This document shows, in pieces, positions 40,685 through 49,648 of a DNA stretch of 54,467 nucleotides (its first letter is position 1; each line of letters opens with the position of its first letter). The notes under the pieces were generated by a model. That model did no database searches, was not told where the DNA came from, and saw only the letters and a list, made by a program, of their open reading frames with translations. The stretch comes from Vreelandella aquamarina (lineage in GTDB: Bacteria; Pseudomonadota; Gammaproteobacteria; Pseudomonadales; Halomonadaceae): NCBI RefSeq assembly GCF_900110265.1, contig NZ_FODB01000023.1, positions 1 through 54,467 of the forward strand. Reading direction: 5' to 3'. A program made the translations under genes and the position numbers.

Positions 40685-41536
40685 ATGACAACTCATCGTA
40701 ATAGCGCACCGGCACACACTCGCTCGTTGCCTGTCCGGCAACTGGTATTGACCCTGTTGGGCTGGTCGATCGCGCTGATTATCTTTTTCCCTATCCTGTG
40801 GATGGTGCTGACCGGTTTTAAAACCGAGACGGCGGCGATAGCCGACCCCAGCTTTCTCTTTTCACCCACGCTGGAAAGCTATCAGGAGGTGCAGGCACGC
40901 TCGGGCTATGCCCGTTTCGCGCTGAACAGCATCGCGGTGGCGTTTGGCTCTACGTTTTTAGCGCTGCTCATCGCCATTCCTTCGGCCTATGCCATGGCTT
41001 TTTTGCCCACTAAGCGCACCAAGGGCACGCTACTGTGGATGCTCTCCACCAAAATGCTGCCGCCGGTGGGTGTTCTGGTGCCTATCTATCTGATTTTCCG
41101 CGATGTCGGGCTGCTGGACACCCGCACCGGGCTGATCATTATTTATACCTTGATGAATCTGCCCATTGTGGTGTGGATGCTCTACACCTTCTTTAAAGAT
41201 ATGCCCAAAGACATTCTCGAAGCGGGCCGGATGGACGGTGCCTCCACTCTGCAGGAAGTGTTCTTCCTGCTACTGCCGCTGACCCTGCCAGGGATTGCGT
41301 CGACCGGGCTGCTCTCGGTGATTTTGAGCTGGAACGAAGCGTTCTGGAGTCTCAACCTCACCTCGTCGAAAGCCGCGCCGTTGACCGCCTACATTGCCTC
41401 GTTCTCAAGCCCCGAAGGGCTGTTCTGGGCCAAGCTGTCGGCGGCTTCTACCATGGCCATCGCCCCCATTCTAATTCTCGGCTGGATGACCCAAAAACAA
41501 ATGGTGCGCGGCCTGACCTTTGGCGCCGTCAAGTAA
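40685..41536 (+). CDS. polyol ABC transporter permease 2 (SmoG-like)
   Basis: This 283-aa six-helix MalG-type permease has the EAA motif EAGRMDGASTLQEVFFLLLPL. It forms the channel with the preceding permease. It is followed after 11 bases by the ATPase gene, with AAAGGAG before that ATG. Confidence 0.93.
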   Translation: MTTHRNSAPAHTRSLPVRQLVLTLLGWSIALIIFFPILWMVLTGFKTETAAIADPSFLFSPTLESYQEVQARSGYARFALNSIAVAFGSTFLALLIAIPSAYAMAFLPTKRTKGTLLWMLSTKMLPPVGVLVPIYLIFRDVGLLDTRTGLIIIYTLMNLPIVVWMLYTFFKDMPKDILEAGRMDGASTLQEVFFLLLPLTLPGIASTGLLSVILSWNEAFWSLNLTSSKAAPLTAYIASFSSPEGLFWAKLSAASTMAIAPILILGWMTQKQMVRGLTFGAVK

Positions 41537-41547
41537 AGGAGTTCCTC

Positions 41548-42705
41548 ATGGCAACCTTACAACTCAAGAACATTACTAAGCAGTTTGGCGACACCAAGGT
41601 CATCAAGGGCATTGATCTCGACGTTAACGATCGTGAGTTCGTGGTGTTCGTTGGTCCCTCGGGCTGCGGTAAATCCACGCTGATGCGCATGATCGCAGGC
41701 CTGGAGAGCGCCAGCGACGGTGATATTCTCATCGATGGCAAGCGCATGAACGAGGTGGGCCCCGCCGACCGCGGTTTGGCGATGGTGTTTCAAAGCTACG
41801 CGCTTTACCCGCACATGACCGTTGAGGGCAACATGGGCTTCAGCATGCGCTTGGCTGGGGTGCCCAAAGAGGAGCGCCGCGCCAAGGTGCTGGAAGCTGC
41901 CAAGATCCTTCAGCTTGAGCCGCTGCTGGATCGCAAGCCCAAAGCGCTGTCCGGCGGGCAGCGCCAGCGGGTGGCGATTGGCCGAGCGATTGTGCGCAAC
42001 CCCAGCATCTTCCTGTTTGATGAGCCGCTCTCCAACCTAGACGCGGCGTTGCGGGTGCAGATGCGTATCGAGCTGGCGCGGCTGCATGAAGAGCTGGATG
42101 CCACGATGATTTACGTGACCCACGACCAGATAGAAGCCATGACCATGGCCGATAAAATCGTCGTGCTACACGATGGCGTGGTGGAGCAGGTGGGCTCGCC
42201 CATGGCGCTCTATCACCACCCGCGTAACCGCTTTGTGGCAGGCTTTATCGGCTCGCCGAAGATGAATTTCTTCACCGTCGAGCAGCAGTCCATTGGCGAT
42301 GATGGCGTCACCGTGCGCCTGCCCGGCGGGCGGCCCTGCACTATCCCTGTGGCGGGCGAACAGCTCGCCAGCGATGAAGCGCTGGAGCTGGGTATTCGTC
42401 CTGAGCATCTACAGCTGGATGAAAACGGCCCGCTGAGTGGGCAGATTAAAGTGTTGGAGCGCTTAGGCGGGCAGACCTCGCTGTACGTGCAGATGGGCGA
42501 GCTACTGATCACCATTATGGCCGATGGCGATGTAGCCTATCGGGTGAACGATACCGTGCAGTTTAGCTTTGCCGCCGAGCGTGCTCACCTGTTCGATGCC
42601 CAAGGCTTGGCGCTAGAGAGCCTGTCACAGCACCCGCTGGCCAGCCTGACCCGCCAGGATAACCGTGCGGCTACCGAGCCTGCTGCGCCAGGGGCGCAGG
42701 TATGA
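41548..42705 (+). CDS. ABC transporter ATP-binding protein (SmoK/MalK family)
   Basis: This 385-aa ATPase drives the polyol importer. Walker A GPSGCGKST is at 36-44, the signature is LSGGQRQRVAIGRA, Walker B is IFLFDEPLSNLD, and the switch His is in YVTHDQIEAMTMAD. The C-terminal TOBE domain (about 240-360) contains LGIRPEHLQLDE, as in MalK/UgpC. Its stop overlaps the HAD gene by 4 bases. Confidence 0.95.
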   Translation: MATLQLKNITKQFGDTKVIKGIDLDVNDREFVVFVGPSGCGKSTLMRMIAGLESASDGDILIDGKRMNEVGPADRGLAMVFQSYALYPHMTVEGNMGFSMRLAGVPKEERRAKVLEAAKILQLEPLLDRKPKALSGGQRQRVAIGRAIVRNPSIFLFDEPLSNLDAALRVQMRIELARLHEELDATMIYVTHDQIEAMTMADKIVVLHDGVVEQVGSPMALYHHPRNRFVAGFIGSPKMNFFTVEQQSIGDDGVTVRLPGGRPCTIPVAGEQLASDEALELGIRPEHLQLDENGPLSGQIKVLERLGGQTSLYVQMGELLITIMADGDVAYRVNDTVQFSFAAERAHLFDAQGLALESLSQHPLASLTRQDNRAATEPAAPGAQV

Positions 42706-43400
42706 AAGCGCTGATTTTTGATTGTGACGGCGTCCTGGTGGATAGCGAAGCCCTGGCTGAAGAGACCCTGGAAACTCACCTTGGGCAGTGGCTGCCGGAT
42801 CTGGATATTCCCACGCTGCTCAGCCAAGCCCTGGGCATGACGACCGCCGACATCCTTAAGCACTTGGCGCAGTTAAGCCGCCATCAGTTGCCGCCTGATG
42901 CCTCCGAGCGGGTCGATAGCGCCATAGAAGCGCGTCTGGCACGAGAGCTCACCGCGATTGCAGGGGTCCACGACGCCGTTAGTAGTCTCGATTTACCTAA
43001 GGCCGTGGTCTCCAACAGCCGCCGCTGCCGCGTATTGGCATCGCTTGCAACAACGCAGTTGGAAGAGGCGTTGGGCGATGTGCCGATTTTCACGGCCGAG
43101 CAGGTCGATAACCCTAAACCGGACCCGGCGATTTACCGCTTGGCGGCGCATGAGCTTGGCTGCCCGCCCAGCCGCTGCCTAGTGGTTGAGGATAGCGTGG
43201 CAGGCGTTACCGCTGCCCATGCCGCCGGCATGCGGGTGATTGGTTTTGTGGGCGCCAGCCATATCGACGACGAGCAGCCTAACCGCCTGCTCGCGGCGGG
43301 TGCTTGGCGAATTTTGCCTCATATGCGCGGGCTCCGCGCCTTAGTGGACGAGTGGCAACTACATCTGCAAGGACAAGATAACAATGAAACTGCTCAATAA
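42702..43400 (+). CDS. HAD family sugar/polyol phosphatase
   Basis: This 232-aa beta-phosphoglucomutase-like HAD hydrolase has motif I FDCDGVLVDSE (D7 and D9), motif II in AVVSNSRR, and NPKPDPAIYRLA plus VVEDSVAGVTAAHAAGM. It resembles YfbT/YniC-type phosphatases and could dephosphorylate accumulated sugar or polyol phosphates. It overlaps both the ATPase gene (4 bases) and the dehydrogenase gene (17 bases). Confidence 0.9.
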   Translation: MKALIFDCDGVLVDSEALAEETLETHLGQWLPDLDIPTLLSQALGMTTADILKHLAQLSRHQLPPDASERVDSAIEARLARELTAIAGVHDAVSSLDLPKAVVSNSRRCRVLASLATTQLEEALGDVPIFTAEQVDNPKPDPAIYRLAAHELGCPPSRCLVVEDSVAGVTAAHAAGMRVIGFVGASHIDDEQPNRLLAAGAWRILPHMRGLRALVDEWQLHLQGQDNNETAQ

Positions 43401-44169
43401 ACGTGCCGTGATTACCGGTGGTGCCCGTGGCATCGGACTCGCCATTGCCCAGCGCTATTTGGCCGAAGGGGCCAGTGTCGTGGTGGCCGATATCGATGCC
43501 AAGGCCATCGAAGACGCGCTCACCACGCTGCAGCAGGATGCCAGCGCCGAGCGGGTTATGGGCGTAGTGCTGAACGTGTGCGACCAAGGCTCTATCGATG
43601 CCATGGTGGAGAGCGTCACCGAGCGCTTTGGTGGCATTGATATTTTGGTCAATAACGCGGCGGTGTTCGATATGGCGCCGGTGCTGGAAGTGACCCAGGC
43701 CAGCTTTGACAAACAGTTTGCGGTGAACACCAAAGGCATGTTTTTCACCCTGCAGGCCGTGGCCCGCGCCATGGTGGCCCAAGGTCAGGGAGGCAAAATT
43801 ATCAATATGGCCTCCCAGGCGGGTCGGCGTGGCGAACCGCTAGTGAGTGTTTACTGCGCCAGCAAAGCCGCCGTGATTAGCCTGACCCAGTCCTGCGGGC
43901 TCGATTTGATCAAACACCGCATTAACGTCAACGGCATTGCCCCCGGCGTGGTGGATACCCCGATGTGGGAAGAGGTCGATGCGCTGTTTGCTCGCTACGA
44001 GAACCGCCCATTAGGCGAGAAAAAGCGCCTAGTGGGCGAGGCGGTGCCCTATGGCCGTATGGGGCTGCCGGAAGATCACACCGGCGCCGCCGTGTTTCTT
44101 GCCAGCCAGGATAGCGATTACGTCGTCGCCCAGACGCTCAACGTCGATGGCGGCAACTGGATGAGCTAA
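43384..44169 (+). CDS. SDR polyol dehydrogenase (sorbitol dehydrogenase-like)
   Basis: This 261-aa classical short-chain dehydrogenase has the TGGARGIG cofactor loop, NNAAV, and the catalytic S144, Y157 and K161. The alignment pattern is that of Rhodobacter SmoS-type sorbitol (L-iditol) 2-dehydrogenase, which makes fructose from sorbitol. The C-terminus ends LNVDGGNWMS. Located between transporter and mannitol dehydrogenase genes. Confidence 0.92.
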   Translation: MKLLNKRAVITGGARGIGLAIAQRYLAEGASVVVADIDAKAIEDALTTLQQDASAERVMGVVLNVCDQGSIDAMVESVTERFGGIDILVNNAAVFDMAPVLEVTQASFDKQFAVNTKGMFFTLQAVARAMVAQGQGGKIINMASQAGRRGEPLVSVYCASKAAVISLTQSCGLDLIKHRINVNGIAPGVVDTPMWEEVDALFARYENRPLGEKKRLVGEAVPYGRMGLPEDHTGAAVFLASQDSDYVVAQTLNVDGGNWMS

Positions 44170-44176
44170 GACGCCG

Positions 44177-44797
44177 ATGAGCCCTGATCTTGTTTCGTTA
44201 AGCCACCAACTGCTGGATGCCGCCGAAGGCAAGCCGCGCTTTATGGTTGCCCTGGCGGGGCCGCCGGGGGCCGGAAAATCCTACCGCAGCGCGCTGCTCT
44301 GTGAAGCGATTAATCAACTGCGCCCAGGGCACGCGGCGGTGGTGCCGATGGATGGCTACCACTTCGATAACGCCGTACTGGGCGATGAGCAGCTGCCTGT
44401 GAAAGGTGCGCCCCACACCTTCGATGTGGAGGGCTTGCATCACGATTTAATGCGCATCCGTCGGGCGGATAAGCCGGTGGCCGTGCCGGTCTTTGATCGG
44501 CCGCTGGACCTTGCCCGTGCCGGTGGGCGGTTAATCACCCCCGCGCATCGCATTGTGATTGTGGAAGGCAATTATCTGCTATTGAACCAAGATCCGTGGC
44601 GTTCACTGCACGCGCTGTTCGACTGGACGCTAATGATCGACGTCGACGACGCAGTGCTCGTAGAGCGGTTGGTGAACCGCTGGCTCTGTATGGGCCAAGA
44701 CCACAGCGGCGCGCTTGAGCGCACCCACCAAAAAGACATGCTGAACGCCGCGCTGGTAAAAACCAGCAGCGTGCCACCTGACCAGCGCTGGCGCTAG
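44177..44797 (+). CDS. P-loop kinase, FrcK/YggC-like
   Basis: This 206-aa protein has the P-loop GPPGAGKS (residues about 28-35), MDGYHFDNAVL, GAPHTFDVEGL, VPVFDRPLD and VEGNYLLL, the uridine-kinase-like pattern also seen in pantothenate kinase and rhizobial FrcK. In this position it could phosphorylate fructose released by the two dehydrogenases; this is an inference. The window holds no other fructokinase. Confidence 0.85.
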   Translation: MSPDLVSLSHQLLDAAEGKPRFMVALAGPPGAGKSYRSALLCEAINQLRPGHAAVVPMDGYHFDNAVLGDEQLPVKGAPHTFDVEGLHHDLMRIRRADKPVAVPVFDRPLDLARAGGRLITPAHRIVIVEGNYLLLNQDPWRSLHALFDWTLMIDVDDAVLVERLVNRWLCMGQDHSGALERTHQKDMLNAALVKTSSVPPDQRWR

Positions 44798-44827
44798 GAC
44801 GCGCTTGCCCAGCCAATAACCCGGAGA

Positions 44828-46321
44828 GTGACGATGACCCAGCTTAATAACCACAATGTGGGTTCCCTCAGCGCGGCGGTTGAGACGCCGACCTATGATC
44901 GTCAGGCCGTGACGCCTGGCATCGTCCATATTGGCGTCGGTGGTTTTCATCGTGCCCATCAGGCGATGTACGTAGATGCGCTGATGAACCAAGGCGAAGC
45001 GCTGGATTGGGGCATTGTGGGCGTGGGGGTCATGCCCGGCGACAAACGCATGCAGCAGGCCCTCGCCGCACAAGACTACCTTTACACCCTCGTGGTCAAG
45101 CACCCTGACGGTGAATATCAGCCTCGGGTGATTGGCAGCATGGTGAACTACCTGTTTGCCCCGGAAGACCCCGAGGCGGTGATCGAAACCATGGCCGACC
45201 CCGCCATCAAAATTGTCTCGCTCACCGTTACGGAGGGCGGCTACAACTTTCATCCGGTGTCCGGAGAATTCAACCTGGACGCCCCCCAGGTGCGCGACGA
45301 TCTCGCCCATCCTGAGCGCCCCTCCACCAGCTTTGGCTTAGTGGTGGAAGCCCTGGTACGCCGCCGGGCACGGGGTATTGCGCCGTTTACGGTGATGTCC
45401 TGCGATAACATTCAAGGCAACGGCGATGTCGCCAAGCGTATGTTCAGCGCCTACGCCCGCGCCCGCAGTGCGGAGCTGGGCGACTGGCTGGCCGCCGAGG
45501 TGGCGTTCCCCAACGCCATGGTAGACCGCATCACGCCAGTGACCGCGCCCACGGATATCGAAGAGCTCTCCCAGCGCTTTGGCGTTGAAGATGCCTGGCC
45601 CGTGGTGTGCGAGCCTTTTACCCAGTGGGTGTTGGAAGATCACTTCCCCTTGGGCCGCCCGGCCTTCGAGAAGGTCGGCGTGCAGGTTGTCGAGGATGTC
45701 GAACCGTACGAACTCATGAAGCTGCGCCTGCTCAATGCCAGCCACCAAGCGCTGACCTACTTTGGCTATCTGGCGGGCTACCGCTACGCCCATGAGGTGT
45801 GCCAAGACCCGCTGTTTGTCGAGTTCTTGCTCGGCTACATGCGCGAAGAGGGCACGCCGACGCTGGCCCCCGTGCCGGGGGTGGATCTAGAAGCCTACCG
45901 GCTGACGCTGATCGAGCGCTTTGCGAACCCACAAATCAGAGATACCTTGGCGCGGCTGTGCGCCGAAAGCTCGGATCGCATTCCTAAATGGTTAGTGCCG
46001 GTGATTCGCCAGCAGCTTGCCCAGGGCGGTGAGATTGAGCGCAGTGCCGCCGTGGTGGCCAGCTGGGCACGCTACGCCGAAGGCGTCGATGAGCAGGGGC
46101 AGACCATTGAGATCGTGGACCGCTTGCGCGAGCCGTTAATGGCCATTGCCACCAATAACCGCACCCATCCAGCGGCCTTCGTGGAAAACCGGGAGCTGTT
46201 TGGCGACTTGGCGGACCAGCCTCGCTTCCTTAACGCCTACCTGGAGGCGCTGAAGTCGCTGCATGAACGGGGCGCACGGGCTACTCTTGAGGCTCTGGTC
46301 GCGTCCAAAGGAACGTTGTGA
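44828..46321 (+). CDS. mtlK: mannitol 2-dehydrogenase
   Basis: This 497-aa long-chain polyol dehydrogenase oxidises D-mannitol to D-fructose, and D-arabitol to D-xylulose in relatives. The N-terminal IVHIGVGGFHRAHQAMYVD and FTVMSCDNIQGNGDV, and the catalytic K-N-H segment KLRLLNASHQALTYFGYLAGY, are all conserved. It overlaps the xylulokinase gene by 4 bases, consistent with a joint arabitol route. Confidence 0.95.
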   Translation: MTMTQLNNHNVGSLSAAVETPTYDRQAVTPGIVHIGVGGFHRAHQAMYVDALMNQGEALDWGIVGVGVMPGDKRMQQALAAQDYLYTLVVKHPDGEYQPRVIGSMVNYLFAPEDPEAVIETMADPAIKIVSLTVTEGGYNFHPVSGEFNLDAPQVRDDLAHPERPSTSFGLVVEALVRRRARGIAPFTVMSCDNIQGNGDVAKRMFSAYARARSAELGDWLAAEVAFPNAMVDRITPVTAPTDIEELSQRFGVEDAWPVVCEPFTQWVLEDHFPLGRPAFEKVGVQVVEDVEPYELMKLRLLNASHQALTYFGYLAGYRYAHEVCQDPLFVEFLLGYMREEGTPTLAPVPGVDLEAYRLTLIERFANPQIRDTLARLCAESSDRIPKWLVPVIRQQLAQGGEIERSAAVVASWARYAEGVDEQGQTIEIVDRLREPLMAIATNNRTHPAAFVENRELFGDLADQPRFLNAYLEALKSLHERGARATLEALVASKGTL

Positions 46322-47805
46322 TGTATATCGGGGTGGATTGCGGTACGCAAAGTACCAAAGTCGTGGTGGTGGATGTAGAGCGGGGCGTCATTCTGGGCGA
46401 GGGCAGCCGCCCGCATCGCCTGGATGAAGGGGAGCATGGCCGCCGGGAGCAGGCACCGGCAGAGTGGCTGGCGGCGCTCAAGGGCGCGTTCTTTCAAGCG
46501 ATTGAGCGCGCCGGGATCGATGCCAAGCAGGTGCGCGGTATTGGTGTGTCTGGCCAGCAGCACGGCATGGTGGCACTCGATGCCGATGGCGTGCCGGTGT
46601 ATCCCGCCAAGCTGTGGTGCGATACCGAAACCAGCGCTCAAAATAGCGCGTTGGTAGAAACGCTGGGGGGCGAGGCGGGCTGCCTGGAGAAGCTGGGCCT
46701 GGTGCTGCAAACGGGCTATACCGCTTCCAAAGTGGCTTGGTTACGCGAGCATCAGCCGGATGCCTACCAGCGTATTGCTACGCTCTTGCTGCCCCATGAC
46801 TACCTGAATTTCTGGCTGACCGGCGAACGGGTTACCGAGGCAGGCGACGCCTCGGGCACCGGTTACTTTGATACCCGCGCCCAGTGCTGGCAAAAAGAGG
46901 TGTTTGCCGCCATTGCGCCGGAGCTCGACCCTGACCGTGTACTGCCTCGGATCATTGACGCCTATGAACCCGCTGGCCGCGTTCGCCCGTTAGTGGCTCA
47001 GGAGCTGGGGCTAGGCGATAACGTGGTGGTCTCCTCCGGCGGTGGCGACAACATGATGGGGGCGATTGGCACCGGAAATATTACCCAGGGACTGGTCACG
47101 CTCAGTTTGGGCACTTCCGGCACGGTGTGTGCTTACTCACCTAATTCCGTGGTGTGTGACAGCGCCATGGTGGCGAATTTTTGCGCCAGCCACGGGGGGT
47201 GGCTGCCGCTGATCTGCACCATGAACGTGACCTCGGCAACGACTCGCGTGCGTGAGCTGTTTGGGTTGGACTTGGCTACCTTTGGCGAACAGGTCGCCAG
47301 CGCCCCGATTGGTGCCGATGGCGTCACCGTGCTGCCGTTCTTTAACGGCGAACGGGTGCCCATGCTGCCCGATGCCACCGGCGATTTTCTCGGGTTGACC
47401 AGCCTGAATATGACCCAGGCCAACCTCTGCCGAGGCGTGATGGAGGGTGCGACCTTTGGCCTACGCTATGGGCTGGAGCTGCTAGGCGAGCTGGCGGCGG
47501 GCACCAGCCAGATTCGATTGATTGGCGGCGGGGCGAAAAGCCCGGTGTGGCGGCAAATGGTCGCTGATATTACCAACACCCAGGTGATTTGCCCCGAGAT
47601 TACCGATGCCGCCGCGCTAGGAGCAGCCATTCAAGCGGCCTGGTGCGATCTACAGCCCGAGGGCGTTAGCCTGGCATCACTCTGCGAGCGTTTAGTGCAT
47701 CTGGATGCGGCATCGCTAGCGGAGCCTGATGCCGAGCGTGTGGCCGCCTATGAAGGAGCCTATCAGCGCTATTTGGCCGCGCTAGGGCAGCGCCACTCGC
47801 TTTAG
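46318..47805 (+). CDS. xylB: xylulokinase
   Basis: This 495-aa FGGY-family kinase begins YIGVDCGTQSTKVVVVD, has GVSGQQHGMVALD, SGGGDNMMGAIGTG and the closing GGGAKSPVWRQMVADI. It phosphorylates D-xylulose to D-xylulose 5-phosphate. Last gene of the polyol operon; its presence means that arabitol or xylitol is probably among the substrates. A hairpin follows. Confidence 0.94.
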   Translation: MMYIGVDCGTQSTKVVVVDVERGVILGEGSRPHRLDEGEHGRREQAPAEWLAALKGAFFQAIERAGIDAKQVRGIGVSGQQHGMVALDADGVPVYPAKLWCDTETSAQNSALVETLGGEAGCLEKLGLVLQTGYTASKVAWLREHQPDAYQRIATLLLPHDYLNFWLTGERVTEAGDASGTGYFDTRAQCWQKEVFAAIAPELDPDRVLPRIIDAYEPAGRVRPLVAQELGLGDNVVVSSGGGDNMMGAIGTGNITQGLVTLSLGTSGTVCAYSPNSVVCDSAMVANFCASHGGWLPLICTMNVTSATTRVRELFGLDLATFGEQVASAPIGADGVTVLPFFNGERVPMLPDATGDFLGLTSLNMTQANLCRGVMEGATFGLRYGLELLGELAAGTSQIRLIGGGAKSPVWRQMVADITNTQVICPEITDAAALGAAIQAAWCDLQPEGVSLASLCERLVHLDAASLAEPDAERVAAYEGAYQRYLAALGQRHSL

Positions 47806-47824
47806 AAATAACTCTATAAATAAC

Positions 47825-47861
47825 AACGCCAGCACCTTGATCATCGAAGGGTGCTGGCGTT
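47825..47861 (+). terminator. hairpin at the end of the polyol operon
   Basis: AACGCCAGCACC and GGTGCTGGCGTT form a perfect 12-bp stem with a 13-base loop. There is no long T-tract, so it may need other factors or act mainly as an RNA-protecting end. Confidence 0.6.
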
Positions 47862-47890
47862 CGTGTATTAGCGTGTTTTATGCAGGCTGC

Positions 47891-48026
47891 TTACCAGGAT
47901 TTATAAGGCAGGAACTTGCCGTTCAAGGTGAGCAGCACGCGGTCGCCCTTGGGGTCTTCGATTTTGTCCACTTCCATGGTGAAGTCGATCTGCTTGACAT
48001 CAGTGTTGTACACACAAATCAGGCAA
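47891..48026 (-). pseudogene. unidentified C-terminal coding fragment
   Basis: A minus-strand frame of about 45 codons reads [20 protein letters not shown] then [15 protein letters not shown] and stops, with good codon use but no start with a ribosome site; an in-frame stop lies just upstream. It looks like the C-terminal end of a soluble protein whose 5' part is lost. I do not recognise the family. It occupies most of the gap between the polyol and efflux operons. Confidence 0.4.
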
Positions 48027-48040
48027 CTTCAAGTCTAGCA

Positions 48041-48064
48041 TACATACATGAATGTAACTATAAT
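48041..48064 (+). promoter_or_regulatory. efflux operon promoter with AcrR-like operator
   Basis: TACATACATGAATGTA (48041-48056) is a 14/16 palindrome sharing TACATACAT and GAATGTA with the E. coli AcrR operator. A perfect -10 TATAAT (48059-48064) starts 3 bases later; no good -35 is visible. A TetR-family repressor blocking RNA polymerase here is inferred. Confidence 0.6.
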
Positions 48065-48125
48065 GCCACTCTTTCATAATGGTGCCGTGCTGCGCCGTCT
48101 TACGTTGACACCTAGAGGCAATCCC

Positions 48126-49583
48126 ATGCGACTAGCACACTGGGCAGTCAATGCCCCCTTTCGCCCCCTGTTGTTAGCAGTGCTCACGTCTTCTTTTATC
48201 CTGCCAGCTCAAGCGGCGGATCTTGTGACCATCACCCGTGATGCGCTGAACAACAATGCGGCATTGGCATCAGCCCGGTCAGAGTTTTCCGGTGTAGAAG
48301 CGGCGCGAGACGTAGCGCGGGGTGGGTTGCTGCCCCAGGTGAATGCCTCCGGTAGCGCCACGCATAACGAGCAGTTTGAGAGCCAGGGGGCTGCCCGTAA
48401 CACAGGCGCAGGTGGTGGTGATGACAGCTACAACACCGTTTCATTAACGCTGGAAGCCACGCAAGCGCTGTTCAATGCCGTGACGCGCCAGGAAGTAACT
48501 CAGGCAGAGCGCCAGATTGATCAACAGGTTTATTTGCTGGCTGCCACCGAACAGCAGCTGCTGATTGATGTGGCCAGCGCCTACTTCGATATCTTGCGTG
48601 CCTATGAAGTGTTGGAAGCACGGCTAGCCCAAGAGCGTGCCATCGGACGCCAGTTGGAGCAGGCTCGTGAGCAGTTTGAGGTGGGCTTGATTGCGATCAC
48701 CGAGGTGGAAGAGGCGCGGGCGAGCTTCGACCAGTCCCGGGCGGACCGTATTGCCGCAGAGAGCAACCTCCAGGTAGCCTTTGAGGTGTTGGAGCAACTT
48801 ACCGGCCAGCGCTATACCAGCATCGAGGCGCTCGGTGACAGCATGCCCATCGCGGTGCCTTCTCCCACCGATCGTAACTACTGGGTTGAGCAAGCCATTG
48901 AGCGTAACCCCCAGGTGCTCGCCCAGCAGGCGGGTATTGAAGTGTCCCGCGTGGGTGTCGAGCTGGCGCGTGCTGGCCGCCTGCCCACAGTACAAGCGTT
49001 TGCCAACTATCAGTACGCTGACAGCGATAGCGAGCTGGTCAGCGGTTACGTCACCTCCGCTCAGGTCGGTGTGTCTGCAGGTGTGTCTGCAAACGTGCCG
49101 ATCTATACCGGCGGCAGCACCAGTGCCAGCATTCGACAAGGCACTTTCCAATTGGAGAGCAGCCAGTACGACTTCGAGTCTCAGCGCCGCACTACGATTC
49201 AACAGGTTCGCTCGCTCTATACCCAGGTCAGCAACAACGTCGAAACGGTCGAAGCGCGCCAGCAGGCCATCGTGTCCAACCGCAGCGCGCTGGAAGCGAC
49301 CCGCGCGGGTTACGAAGTGGGTACGCGCAATATCGTCGACGTGCTCAATGCCGAGCAAAGTCTCTATAACGCCATCGCCAATTATGCCGAGGCGCGTTAC
49401 GACTATGTCGTGAATCTGCTGTCGCTGCGTCAGCAGGCAGGGCTGCTCGATGTCGAGGCCATCGAAGAAGTGAACGCGTGGCTCACGGGCGAGGACATCC
49501 ACTTTATCCTACCGGAAAGCAATGAGCCCGACGCGTATCAGCGTGCAATGGATATTGGTGCACCGCCCACTCCAGGTGCTTGA
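48126..49583 (+). CDS. TolC family outer-membrane efflux protein
   Basis: This 485-aa protein has a signal peptide ending at PAQA (about residue 30) and the two TolC repeats: ALNNNAALASARSEFSGVEAARDVARGGLLPQV and, in the second half, ERNPQVLAQQAGIEVSRVGVELARAGRLPTV, with LYNAIANYAEARYDYVVNLLSLRQQAGLL at the end. It forms the trimeric exit duct. AGAGG lies 8 bases before ATG 48126, which is also the start giving a normal signal peptide. First gene of the RND operon. Confidence 0.93.
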   Translation: MRLAHWAVNAPFRPLLLAVLTSSFILPAQAADLVTITRDALNNNAALASARSEFSGVEAARDVARGGLLPQVNASGSATHNEQFESQGAARNTGAGGGDDSYNTVSLTLEATQALFNAVTRQEVTQAERQIDQQVYLLAATEQQLLIDVASAYFDILRAYEVLEARLAQERAIGRQLEQAREQFEVGLIAITEVEEARASFDQSRADRIAAESNLQVAFEVLEQLTGQRYTSIEALGDSMPIAVPSPTDRNYWVEQAIERNPQVLAQQAGIEVSRVGVELARAGRLPTVQAFANYQYADSDSELVSGYVTSAQVGVSAGVSANVPIYTGGSTSASIRQGTFQLESSQYDFESQRRTTIQQVRSLYTQVSNNVETVEARQQAIVSNRSALEATRAGYEVGTRNIVDVLNAEQSLYNAIANYAEARYDYVVNLLSLRQQAGLLDVEAIEEVNAWLTGEDIHFILPESNEPDAYQRAMDIGAPPTPGA

Positions 49584-49648
49584 CGTACGCTGTGCATGCC
49601 TTCTTGGCGATCAGTCAATGTTTAGAAAAATGAATGGGAGTTCGACGC

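Noticed and set aside
48624-49502. 292-aa minus-strand frame over the TolC-like gene
   Set aside because: Antisense shadow; the plus strand is clearly TolC.
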